From assembly GCA_937910385.1 (NCBI GenBank), contig CALEPT010000221.1:1-64000 (forward strand): a stretch of 64,000 nucleotides of DNA, written 5' to 3'. Position numbers and translations under genes: made by a program. The DNA is from an uncultured Ruminococcus sp. GTDB lineage: Bacteria; Bacillota; Clostridia; Oscillospirales; Ruminococcaceae. This document shows, piece after piece, positions 1 through 8,228 of the stretch; within the stretch, counting starts at the first letter, position 1; each line of letters starts with the position of its first letter. Under the pieces are notes generated by a model that saw only the letters and a program-made list of their open reading frames with translations, searched no databases and was not told the DNA's origin.

Positions 1-2
1 TA

Positions 3-3000
3 GTTATTGACGAACCCGACGAAACAACAACAACTACTACCACCACCACAACAACAACAACTACTACAACTACAACATCTTCTGGTGATCCTGATATCAC
101 ATTCGACTTTGGCAGCTACACAGCAGCCGCAGGCGATAAGGTAACAGTAAAGGTTACTATTGATGCACATGATAACCCCGTATCAGCTATGGACGTTATC
201 TTTGCCATTGATTCACCTCTCGAGATCACTAAGATAGGTGCAACCTCCGCTGCTTGCGGAAATGCTGCTGTACAGTCCAACCTCGAGATCCTCGGAGCAA
301 ACTTTACCTCACTTGACGGAAGCGATCCTATCGTTCCTACAGCGGGAGAGGTTTGCTTCCAGCTCATCGTTCAGGTTCCTGAAACTGTAGAGCCCGGCAC
401 ATACTATGTAGGTTTCGGCGATAAGGTACAGGTATTCAAGGACGGAACAGCATTTAACTACACATACGAGTTCCTCAACGGCGATATAGTTATTGACGAA
501 CCCGACGAAACAACAACAACTACTACCACCACCACAACAACTACTACAACAACAACTACCACAACAACAACAACAACTACCACAACAACAACAACTACTA
601 CCACCACAACAACAACTGTTCTCCCTGCTGAGGGTACAGTTGAGTGGGTAATTCCTACGGTTGAAGCAGAGCCCGGCGACAAGGTAACCATGGAAGTTAC
701 AGTCAAGGGTTCAAGCCTTGCAGTAGCAGGTGCTCAGTTCGACATCGACGCTGCTTCACCCATTGAGTTCAACTCTGCTGCAGGTTCAACAGCTTATGGC
801 TCAAACCTCGTTGTTAACGACGATACGCAGGAATTTGCGTTCGGCGAAGGCGAAGGCAATGGCGTAACTGCGAACGACGGCGATGTTGTTCTTACTCTTA
901 CTTACACTGTTCCTAACGGCACACCCGATGGCGAGTATGCTGTAACTTGGGACAATGCATTTATCAGCGACACTAACGGTCTTGACATCACAAGAAATGT
1001 AACACTTACAAACGGTGCTATCATCGTTAAGGCTCCTGTATTTGAGGGAGAAATAGCTTGGATACTTGATAAGGTAACAGCTCAGCCCGGCGAGACAGTA
1101 ACACTTAATGCTCTCGTTTCTGATCCTGATTTCTCAGGTCTCCCTGTAGCAGGTGCTCAGTTCAATATTAACGCAGCATCACCTATTGAGTATGTATCAA
1201 TTGAGGGATCTTCTGCTTACGTTGCTGATATCGTAGCTAACAATGACCTCAATGAATATGCTTTTGCCAACGCATCCGGTGAAGGCGTAGGTGCAGATAA
1301 CAACGCTGTTGTTCTCACACTGACATACACAGTTCCCAATGATTGCCCCGCAGGTGAATATCCTGTAGAGTGGTCTAACGCATTTATCAGCGATACAAAC
1401 GGTAACTCTCTCACAGATCAGATCTCTCTCGTAGATGGTCTTATCATAGTTGAGGATACTACTATTGAGGGCGAAGTTACTTGGACAATTCCTGAGAAGG
1501 AAGCTAAGCCCGGTGATACAGTAGTAATGGAAGTTCTTGTATCAGACAGCTCAGATCCTGCACTTCCTGTAGCAGGTGCTCAGTTTGATATCAATGCAGC
1601 TGATCCTATCGTATATGTATCAGCTTCCGGTTCTACTGCTTACGGTGATACTCTCGTAGCTAATGATACTACAAATGAGTACGCATTTGCAGATGGAAAT
1701 GGCACAGGCACTGCTGCAACTGACGGTTCTGTAGTACTTACACTTACCTACACAGTTCCTGAGGATTGCCCGGCAGGCGAATATCCTGTTGAGTGGTCTA
1801 ACGCATTCATCAGCGATGAGTACGGCAGAGATATTACCGATATGGTAAATCTTGTTAATGGTAAGATAATCGTTACTGTAGATACAACTACAACAACTAC
1901 AACAACCACAACTACAACAACCACAACTACAACAACTACAACAACTACAACAACCACAACCACAACCACAACTACAACAACTACTATCCAGTCAGGAGCT
2001 ATCCTGTGGAAGATCGATACTGTAACCGCTAAGCCGGGTGAAACAGTAGAGCTCAATATGGTAGTCGTAGATTCCAACAATGTTGGTCTTGCAATCGGCG
2101 GAGCACAGTTCGTAATCAAGGGAACAGATCCAATTGAGTACGTATCCGCAGCAGGTTCAGCAGCATATGGTGATACTCTCGTAGCTAATGATGCTACAAA
2201 TGAGTACGCATTTGCAAACGCAGACGGAGCACAGACAGCAGCAGCTGACGGTGCAAACGTAATTACTCTCACATACACAGTACCCGAAGATTGTGCAGCA
2301 GGAACATATCCTGTAGAGATCAGCGACCTCTTTGTATGCGACGAGAACGGTAATAACCTGACACTTAACGTTCTTACACAGAACGGAGCTATCATCGTTG
2401 AGGTAGACACAACTACAACAACGACGACAACAACAACTACAACAACAACTACAACAACAACCACCACAACAACAACTACTACTACAACTACCACAACAAC
2501 CACCACAACAACAACTACCACAACTACAACTACAACACTTCCTGCTGGTGCGGTTATCTGGCAGGCAGATACAGTTGAAGCTAAGCCGGGCGATACAGTA
2601 ACAGTAAATGTTAAGGTATCTGATCCTAATGGAACAGGTCTTCCTATCGCAAGCGGTCAGTTCACAATTGATCTTGAAACACCTCTCGGTCTCGTTTCAG
2701 TATCTACAGATCCTAATGGCTATGGCTGTGTAGTTGTTTACAACACTGAGACAGGCGAATACGCATTTGCAAATGTAGAAGCGACTGCGGTTCCTTCAGA
2801 GGACGGCTCAATAGTTGTATCTATAACGCTTGAGATCCCTGAGGATTGTCCTGACGGTGAGTATGCTATCGACCTTAAGGATCATTATGTTACTGACGAG
2901 AACGGTAACGACATTACAGATCGTGTACTTCTCGTAGATGGTAAGATCATCGTTAAGGCTGAGACTACAACCACAACAACAACCACAACTACAACTACAA

Positions 3001-4475
3001 CTACAACAACCACAACTACAACAACCACAACCACAACAACTACAACAACAACAACCACAACAACAACTACAATTCCTGCTGGTGCGGTTATCTGGCAGGC
3101 AGATACAGTTGAGGCTAAGCCCGGCGATACAGTAACCGTTAAAGTAACTGTAAGCGATCCTAATTCTACAGGACTCCCGATCGCAGGTGCTCAGTTCAAT
3201 ATTGATTCTGTTCTTGATATAATCGGGGTTTCTGATGAAGCAAACGGATACGGTGCTACAGTAGTTTACAATGACGCAACAGGTGTATATGAATTCATAT
3301 TTGCTGATGGCGAAGGCAAGGCTGTTCCTTCAGAGGACGGTGCTCTGGTAGTAGAGCTTACTATCAAGGTTCCTGATGATGCAGCAGCAGGTGAATATCC
3401 TATCGACCTTAATAATCATTTAGTAGTTGACGAGAACGGCAACGACATTACAGATCGTGTACTTCTTGTAGATGGTAAGATCATTGTTGTTGTTGAAACC
3501 ACCACAACTACAACTACAACTACAACTACAACCACAACAACATCAGACACAACAACTACAACAACATCAGATACAACAACTACAACAACATCAGACACGA
3601 CAACCACAACAACATCAGACACGACAACCACAACAACATCAGACACAACAACCACAACAACGTCTGATACAACAACGACTACTACATCAGACACAACAAC
3701 TACAACAACATCAGATACGACAACTACTACAACTACAACTTCTGGCGACGTAAATTATGTTAAGTCCTATGCTACTATCGAGACTACTTACGGCTTCTAC
3801 TTCAGCCACGATACAGGTGTACGCGGCAACGGTGAGGAAGGCGGATTCTCTAAGGATCAGGTAATCTCGCTCAGGATCTGGGATGTTTATGATGACGGCT
3901 CAGAGGTTGAAAGAGAAATCGACATGAATCTCATCAACTATAACGGTGAGACACCTAACAGCCAGTACATCTCTAAGTCACATGAGGCTGCTACTCCTAC
4001 TATCGACGAGTTCACATACGAAGTGCCCGTTTATTACGACGATCTTGCACTCGTTGACGAAGACGGTAATCCGCTCTGCATCACTGCTTATATCGGTGTA
4101 AAGGGCGATACAGATCTCAATAATATCGTAGATGGTAGAGATGCTTCTGCTACACTTACATGGTATGCTAAGTGCTCGACTGTTAACTATTCACCCGATA
4201 CACTTCAGATATCACCTAATGAGATGGTAACAGGTCCTGACGATCTGCTCGATCACCTTGCAGCATTCCTTTCGGATGTTGACGCGAACGAGTGGGATCC
4301 TGACAACTGGAAGCTTCTCAGACAGGAAAGAACTCTTGACGGACGTGATGCTTCGGCTATCCTGACGTTCTACGCAAGAAGATCTTCAGCTGACAATCCG
4401 CTTTATAATACTCTGGATGATCAGCAGCTCTGGGATACAGTTGTACCCGGAAGATTTGGTGAAGCCAACGAATAA
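3..4475 (+). CDS. scaB: Cellulosomal scaffoldin ScaB, 5'-truncated (at least 7 cohesins, X-module, dockerin)
   Basis: Structural scaffoldin, about 1490 residues visible. The open frame runs off the left edge, so the start and signal peptide lie outside. Seven cohesins are visible, starting near nt 90, 635, 1045, 1468, 1993, 2545 and 3079. The first belongs to one sequence class (FDFGSYTAAAGDK); the other six share a second class (W-I/Q, AKPGD, VAGAQF, NAFISD). The window opens with the tail of another first-class cohesin. Poly-threonine linkers separate most modules, but the second, third and fourth cohesins follow each other with no linker. After an SDTTTTTT repeat come an X-module (about 3750-4090) and a dockerin with two GRDAS segments. 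In R. flavefaciens such X-dockerins bind the cohesin of wall-anchored ScaE, and cttA and scaE follow here. Bound partners are inferred, not shown. Confidence 0.93.
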   Translation, partial: VIDEPDETTTTTTTTTTTTTTTTTTSSGDPDITFDFGSYTAAAGDKVTVKVTIDAHDNPVSAMDVIFAIDSPLEITKIGATSAACGNAAVQSNLEILGANFTSLDGSDPIVPTAGEVCFQLIVQVPETVEPGTYYVGFGDKVQVFKDGTAFNYTYEFLNGDIVIDEPDETTTTTTTTTTTTTTTTTTTTTTTTTTTTTTTTTTTTVLPAEGTVEWVIPTVEAEPGDKVTMEVTVKGSSLAVAGAQFDIDAASPIEFNSAAGSTAYGSNLVVNDDTQEFAFGEGEGNGVTANDGDVVLTLTYTVPNGTPDGEYAVTWDNAFISDTNGLDITRNVTLTNGAIIVKAPVFEGEIAWILDKVTAQPGETVTLNALVSDPDFSGLPVAGAQFNINAASPIEYVSIEGSSAYVADIVANNDLNEYAFANASGEGVGADNNAVVLTLTYTVPNDCPAGEYPVEWSNAFISDTNGNSLTDQISLVDGLIIVEDTTIEGEVTWTIPEKEAKPGDTVVMEVLVSDSSDPALPVAGAQFDINAADPIVYVSASGSTAYGDTLVANDTTNEYAFADGNGTGTAATDGSVVLTLTYTVPEDCPAGEYPVEWSNAFISDEYGRDITDMVNLVNGKIIVTVDTTTTTTTTTTTTTTTTTTTTTTTTTTTTTTTTTTIQSGAILWKIDTVTAKPGETVELNMVVVDSNNVGLAIGGAQFVIKGTDPIEYVSAAGSAAYGDTLVANDATNEYAFANADGAQTAAADGANVITLTYTVPEDCAAGTYPVEISDLFVCDENGNNLTLNVLTQNGAIIVEVDTTTTTTTTTTTTTTTTTTTTTTTTTTTTTTTTTTTTTTTTTTTLPAGAVIWQADTVEAKPGDTVTVNVKVSDPNGTGLPIASGQFTIDLETPLGLVSVSTDPNGYGCVVVYNTETGEYAFANVEATAVPSEDGSIVVSITLEIPEDCPDGEYAIDLKDHYVTDENGNDITDRVLLVDGKIIVKAETTTTTTTTTTTTTTTTTTTTTTTTTTTTTTTTTTTTIPAGAVIWQADTVEAKPGDTVTVKVTVSDPNSTGLPIAGAQFNIDSVLDIIGVSDEANGYGATVVYNDATGVYEFIFADGEGKAVPSEDGALVVELTIKVPDDAAAGEYPIDLNNHLVVDENGNDITDRVLLVDGKIIVVVETTTTTTTTTTTTTTTSDTTTTTTSDTTTTTTSDTTTTTTSDTTTTTTSDTTTTTTSDTTTTTTSDTTTTTTSDTTTTTTTTSGDVNYVKSYATIETTYGFYFSHDTGVRGNGEEGGFSKDQVISLRIWDVYDDGSEVEREIDMNLINYNGETPNSQYISKSHEAATPTIDEFTYEVPVYYDDLALVDEDGNPLCITAYIGVKGDTDLNNIVDGRDASATLTWYAKCSTVNYSPDTLQISPNEMVTGPDDLLDHLAAFLSDVDANEWDPDNWKLLRQERTLDGRDASAILTFYARRSSADNPLYNTLDDQQLWDTVVPGRFGEANE
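508..620 (+). repeat. Poly-threonine linker DNA (ACA/ACT/ACC triplet repeat) in scaB
   Basis: This is one of five visible nearly pure threonine linkers in scaB; the others lie at about 25-84, 1885-1985, 2407-2540 and 2963-3075. The DNA is a shuffled run of ACA, ACT and ACC codons, so the protein is homopolymeric while the DNA is not an exact repeat. Such linkers are typically flexible and often O-glycosylated in secreted cellulosome proteins; glycosylation is inferred. Confidence 0.9.
3498..3742 (+). repeat. SDTTTTTT octapeptide repeat (24-nt period) before the ScaB X-dockerin
   Basis: After an initial threonine run, Ser-Asp pairs recur every 24 nt at 3543, 3567, 3591, 3615, 3639, 3663, 3687 and 3711, which gives eight units. 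The same octapeptide precedes the X-dockerin of the next gene and is absent from linkers between cohesins. It therefore marks the hinge before the anchoring module. Confidence 0.92.
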
Positions 4476-4483
4476 TTCTCAAT

Positions 4484-4514
4484 AAAAAAGCAGGCCTTCG
4501 GGTCTGCTTTTTTA
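4484..4514 (+). terminator. Rho-independent terminator after scaB
   Basis: The stem AAAAAGCAGGCC pairs with GGTCTGCTTTTT around a TTCG loop and ends in a T run. It lies 9 nt after the scaB stop. Confidence 0.9.
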
Positions 4515-4700
4515 ATTCTGGAAATTATTGCAGATTGACACAGCATGAGCTGTATGATATACTATTAGAAAGGTGAAAGCAAAGCTCTTTTTCTCGAAAA
4601 AAGCATAAAAAAGACGGCAAATATGTTCAAATTGTGAAATAAGCACAAAAATAGCTTTGATTAATCGTCAATAATTTTTGAAAAAAATGTACAGTACTTC

Positions 4701-4729
4701 TTGACTTATTTCCATTTGTGTGATAAAAT
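4701..4729 (+). promoter_or_regulatory. Promoter of cttA
   Basis: A -35 box TTGACT (4701-4706) and -10 box TAAAAT (4724-4729) are separated by 17 nt. It comes after the scaB terminator, so cttA can be transcribed independently. Confidence 0.65.
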
Positions 4730-4838
4730 GAAGTTATGAATTTTGGGGCAAGCTATATTCACATGCTTATATGCGCCTGAAATTGACCTGTAACTGTGTG
4801 GGGTTTGTACAAAGGCTCTGCCGGGAAAGGTAAAAAAT

Positions 4839-7022
4839 ATGTTAGAGAGGTATAGAACGATGAAGAATTCATTATTCAAGAGAGCTGTCGCAGCAGCTGC
4901 TGCTGTTCCGCTTGCTCTCACGCAGTGCCTTACCTATTCTTCCTTCGCCGTTTCTACCGATGCGGTAAAGGTTGCAGAGGATGCAATAAAGGCTGATGCA
5001 AGCGCTGATACTTCTATCACGCTCGAAAAGCTCTGTTATATTGCTCCCGATGACGCTGATCAGATCTCCGATTGGAATATTTTAGCGGCATCAGCACTGT
5101 CAAATGTTGTAGCAACAGGTAATGCTACAGGAACTCTTGATACTGCAAAGCTCGTTGAGATCGCAACATCCTATGCCGGATCCTATTCCGATATAGTTGC
5201 AGCAATGGCTTCACAGGTCAAGGATGTTACATATGAGATTTCCGACGCAAATGACATTACAATAACTGCCAAGGTCGATAACGTTACCGAAGCTTTACAG
5301 AGCGATGTTAACAGATCACTTGGCAACAATGCTAAGGAACTTGCTGAAAAGTACAATGCGCCCGAGCTTGCTGATATCGATTACACAAAGGTCGATATTT
5401 CCGGTGAGATCAAGGTGACCATTAAGGGCTCTGAGCTCGATTTGGGAACTGAGGTTACTGTAGATGCTGAATTTACTTCTGCTGAAGGCGACACATACAC
5501 AGCTTATGATGCTATCAAGACATATGCTCTTGGCAAGCTTGAGGAGCTTAGACAGGTAGCATATGATGCTATCGATTCCGTTGACGGTATTGATAATGCT
5601 GCGGCAAAGGCTGATGTTGATGAGGCTATAGACAGCTACGTTAAGCTCTTTAACAGAGCTGCTAACGGCATTGACAAGGCACTCGGTCTTGAAAAGTCTA
5701 AGACCGGTACAGATGTACCTACTCTTATTCAGGCTGCGAGTGCACTTATCCAGAAGAAATTCAACAAGACAATTAACGGCTCCACAGCAACAGAGGTTCT
5801 TACAAGCGATAAGGCAGGCGATGCTTACACTGAGGCACTTGCACAGCTCAACGCAGTTGCTTCTCCTTACACTGTAGATATTGATGCTGCTTCACTTGGT
5901 GCTTTCCTTGATTCTCTTGAGAATGTAGACTTTACTCTTACCGGCGGCGTTGCAACACTCACAGGTGAGTTCGATGACGCTGAGCAGGAAGATGTTAAGG
6001 CATATGTAGAGGAGCAGGGCAATATATTCGTTGATTCCTACAAGGTATTAACAGGTATTGTTGATTTCAACGGTGCTAAGACTGCTGATGCAAGCTCTGT
6101 ATCTGTTGAGATAAAGAGAATCCTTGTTACTGATACTACAGACACAACGACTACAACAACGTCTGACACAACGACTACAACAACGTCTGACACAACAACT
6201 ACAACAACATCAGACACAACAACTACAACAACGTCTGACACAACTACCACCACAACATCAACAACCTCTTATGAGCTTGAGACTGTTATTGATACTTACT
6301 ATGTAACAGCCAATACAAATTACGCATTCTACCTCAGCCTTGAGGAAGAATTCGATACAGCTCAGGTAAGCAATCCTGTACTTCACATTGTTTATGCGCA
6401 GGGTTACACTAATGAGGACGGCGAGTTCGTAACAGTAAGCATGCTCCCTGAGGAGACAGTTGATCTTTCTGCAAGCATAAGCTTCGGCGATAAGACACCT
6501 GCTAACACATATGATGAGGGCAGAGATGACGGATTCGATTACGATGTTCCCGTTGTTTACACAGGTGAGACTATCACAGCTTCTACAGGCGAGGTTATCC
6601 TCAGTGCAGGCGATACACTCAAGGACGAGAGCGGAAACGATCTCACAGTTGAAGTGTACATCGGTCTCAAGGGCGATACAGACCTTAACAATGTAGTAGA
6701 TGGTAGAGACGCTTCTGCAACTCTTACATACTATGCTAAGCAGTCTACAGGCGGTACTCCTGATACTACTATCCTTTCCTACAATGAACTCGGCAATGTA
6801 GGTCCTGCAACTATCTATGAGCAGTTCTCTGCATTCCTCAGCGATGTTTCTAAGTCTGAGCTTGAAGCAGGCGTTACAAGAAGTTCCTCCAAGGCTGAAA
6901 GAACTATTGACGGACGTGACGCTTCTGCTATACTCACCTACTATGCTAAGCAGTCTGTAGATACCTACAGAGACTACACAGAGTCTCAGCTCTGGGATCT
7001 TGTTCTCGGAAGCAACTCGTAA
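4839..7022 (+). CDS. cttA: CttA-position X-dockerin surface protein with non-CBM-like N-terminal half
   Basis: Secreted protein of 727 residues lying between scaB and scaE, the place of cttA in R. flavefaciens. Order: signal peptide (about 1-40), a 390-residue region, a Thr linker with SDTTTTTT units, an X-module (about 480-600) and a dockerin with paired GRDAS segments. The X-dockerin closely matches that of ScaB (YIGLKGDTDLNN, RDASATLTYYAKQS), so both should bind the same anchor cohesin. Characterised CttA carries two cellulose-binding modules. Here the region after the signal is rich in Ala, Asp and Val, appears largely helical, and has a single Trp, which is unlike a cellulose-binding face. 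The name rests on the X-dockerin and synteny. ATG at 4860 (MKNSLFKR) has an equally good ribosome site and is a possible start. Confidence 0.75.
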   Translation: MLERYRTMKNSLFKRAVAAAAAVPLALTQCLTYSSFAVSTDAVKVAEDAIKADASADTSITLEKLCYIAPDDADQISDWNILAASALSNVVATGNATGTLDTAKLVEIATSYAGSYSDIVAAMASQVKDVTYEISDANDITITAKVDNVTEALQSDVNRSLGNNAKELAEKYNAPELADIDYTKVDISGEIKVTIKGSELDLGTEVTVDAEFTSAEGDTYTAYDAIKTYALGKLEELRQVAYDAIDSVDGIDNAAAKADVDEAIDSYVKLFNRAANGIDKALGLEKSKTGTDVPTLIQAASALIQKKFNKTINGSTATEVLTSDKAGDAYTEALAQLNAVASPYTVDIDAASLGAFLDSLENVDFTLTGGVATLTGEFDDAEQEDVKAYVEEQGNIFVDSYKVLTGIVDFNGAKTADASSVSVEIKRILVTDTTDTTTTTTSDTTTTTTSDTTTTTTSDTTTTTTSDTTTTTTSTTSYELETVIDTYYVTANTNYAFYLSLEEEFDTAQVSNPVLHIVYAQGYTNEDGEFVTVSMLPEETVDLSASISFGDKTPANTYDEGRDDGFDYDVPVVYTGETITASTGEVILSAGDTLKDESGNDLTVEVYIGLKGDTDLNNVVDGRDASATLTYYAKQSTGGTPDTTILSYNELGNVGPATIYEQFSAFLSDVSKSELEAGVTRSSSKAERTIDGRDASAILTYYAKQSVDTYRDYTESQLWDLVLGSNS
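6139..6262 (+). repeat. SDTTTTTT octapeptide repeat before the CttA X-dockerin
   Basis: The units recur every 24 nt. The first begins Thr-Asp and four begin Ser-Asp (about 6162, 6186, 6210, 6234). The sequence and position match the last linker of scaB, which suggests that hinge plus X-dockerin moved or duplicated as one cassette. Confidence 0.88.
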
Positions 7023-7035
7023 TCAAATTGTGAAT

Positions 7036-7062
7036 AATCTGCCGTCTTGGCGGCGGCAGATT
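7036..7062 (+). other. Intercistronic hairpin between cttA and scaE
   Basis: The 9-bp perfect stem AATCTGCCG / CGGCAGATT encloses a 9-nt loop. No T run follows, so it is a weak terminator at best. It could be a partial attenuator or an mRNA-stabilising or processing site that sets the scaE level relative to cttA. Confidence 0.55.
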
Positions 7063-7101
7063 ACATAAACTTTAAAATTATCTGAAAGGAAAAAAACTAA
7101 A

Positions 7102-8166
7102 ATGAAGAAGAATTCTTTAAAGAGAGCATTCTCTGCAGTAGCAGTTGCTGCAATGACTCTCTCTGCGGCTTCAATGTCTGCTTTTGCTGCTGATTATGTA
7201 ACAGATCTTGATGTTTCTAAGGCTGAAACCCAGGCAAAGCTTGATGTAACAAAGAAGGTTTTTGCTACAGCTGACGAAGTTGCAGGTACAACACAGGCAA
7301 TTGAAATTTATATTGACGGAACAAACGTTGATGCTGCTTACTGCACAACCGGTTTCCACGTAAACTTTGATGAAAGACTTACACTCAGCCCTATAGGCAG
7401 AACATCTGCTCTTGCTGTACCTGGTACTGATCTTGATACAGGCGCTCTTGCTTCATCTTCAATCAGCCCTACTGTTGAGCAGAATGGCGATCACGGTCTT
7501 TTCCTTGCAACTATGGGTTCTGGTAATGTTGGTTACAGCGGATTAATGTGGACTTTCAATGTTATAGTTCCTTCTGACGCTGCTGCTGGCGATGTTTACT
7601 ACATCGACGTTTGGTATTCACCTGCTACAGAGACTGTAAAGGTTGCTGACCTCTTCAGAAAGCAGTCCTCTGAGGCTGAGTCTGAGCAGTCCAAGCTCAT
7701 GGAGGCATGGTTCTTCACAAAGGGTATCTATTCTGAGCAGAATCCCTCTGACGATTCTTACCTTGTAGCTGCCGGTCACACAGAGGCTGACGGTTATATC
7801 GCTATCGAGGGTGATACAACAACAACTACTACAACTACTACAACTACTACAACAACTACTACAACCACCACAACAACAACTACTACAACAACTACAACAA
7901 CTGAGCCTGAGGATACAACAACAACTACTACAACTACAACAGGTGAAGTTGCTGATACAACAACTACAACAACAATTGCAGCAGCAACAACAACTACAAC
8001 AGCTAAGGCAAGCACAACAACTACTACAACTACAAAGAAGGCTACAACAACAACTAAGGCTGGCGATTCACCTAAGACAGGTGTTGCAGGCGTAGGCGTT
8101 GCAGTTGCAGGTCTTGCAGTTGCAGTTGGTACTGCTTTCGTTCTCAGAAAGAAGGACGAGGAATAA
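7102..8166 (+). CDS. scaE: ScaE-type cell-wall anchoring scaffoldin (single cohesin, SPKTG sorting signal)
   Basis: Anchor protein of 354 residues. The signal peptide (about 1-29, ending FAA) is followed by one cohesin-like domain (about 30-235), a Thr-rich wall-spanning stretch (about 238-320), and a C-terminal sorting signal made of SPKTG, a hydrophobic segment and a basic tail (RKKDEE). A sortase would cut after Thr and link the protein to the wall, presenting the cohesin to the X-dockerins of ScaB and CttA. The motif is the (S/P)PXTG form rather than LPXTG; a similar form is used by Clostridioides difficile SrtB substrates. No sortase gene is in this window. An AAAGGA ribosome site lies 11 nt before the ATG. 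The gene probably shares a transcript with cttA, since no clear promoter is seen in the 79-nt gap. Confidence 0.9.
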   Translation: MKKNSLKRAFSAVAVAAMTLSAASMSAFAADYVTDLDVSKAETQAKLDVTKKVFATADEVAGTTQAIEIYIDGTNVDAAYCTTGFHVNFDERLTLSPIGRTSALAVPGTDLDTGALASSSISPTVEQNGDHGLFLATMGSGNVGYSGLMWTFNVIVPSDAAAGDVYYIDVWYSPATETVKVADLFRKQSSEAESEQSKLMEAWFFTKGIYSEQNPSDDSYLVAAGHTEADGYIAIEGDTTTTTTTTTTTTTTTTTTTTTTTTTTTTTEPEDTTTTTTTTTGEVADTTTTTTIAAATTTTTAKASTTTTTTTKKATTTTKAGDSPKTGVAGVGVAVAGLAVAVGTAFVLRKKDEE

Positions 8167-8197
8167 TTAATATTCCAAAGCTTAATAAATAAAAATT

Positions 8198-8228
8198 GAT
8201 CCTCTCTTAATTGAGAGGATCTTTTTTT
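8198..8228 (+). terminator. Terminator after scaE (convergent with ttcA-like gene)
   Basis: A perfect 9-bp stem GATCCTCTC / GAGAGGATC with loop TTAATT is followed by seven T. Its right edge overlaps the stop codon of the minus-strand gene, and it may act in both directions. Confidence 0.92.

Larger units (their letters stand above)
4476..4838 (+). other. Intergenic region scaB-cttA: terminator, promoter and leader
   Basis: This 363-nt gap starts with a terminator at 4484-4514. A sigma-A-like promoter follows at 4701-4729, and a roughly 100-nt leader runs up to cttA. The stretch 4520-4700 is AT-rich and I see no gene in it. Confidence 0.7.

Noticed and set aside
458..2521. Long minus-strand frames coding for poly-valine (458-706, 1748-2521)
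   Set aside because: They are the reverse complement of ACN threonine codons in scaB linkers, with no ribosome sites.
3498..3742. Regular 24-nt repeats suspected as a CRISPR array
   Set aside because: They are in frame within scaB, encode SDTTTTTT, have no unique spacers and no cas genes nearby.
2938..3753. Plus-strand poly-Gln/Leu frames (2938-3135, 3472-3753) and the minus-strand frame 3416-3694
   Set aside because: Frame-shifted or reverse readings of threonine linkers inside scaB.
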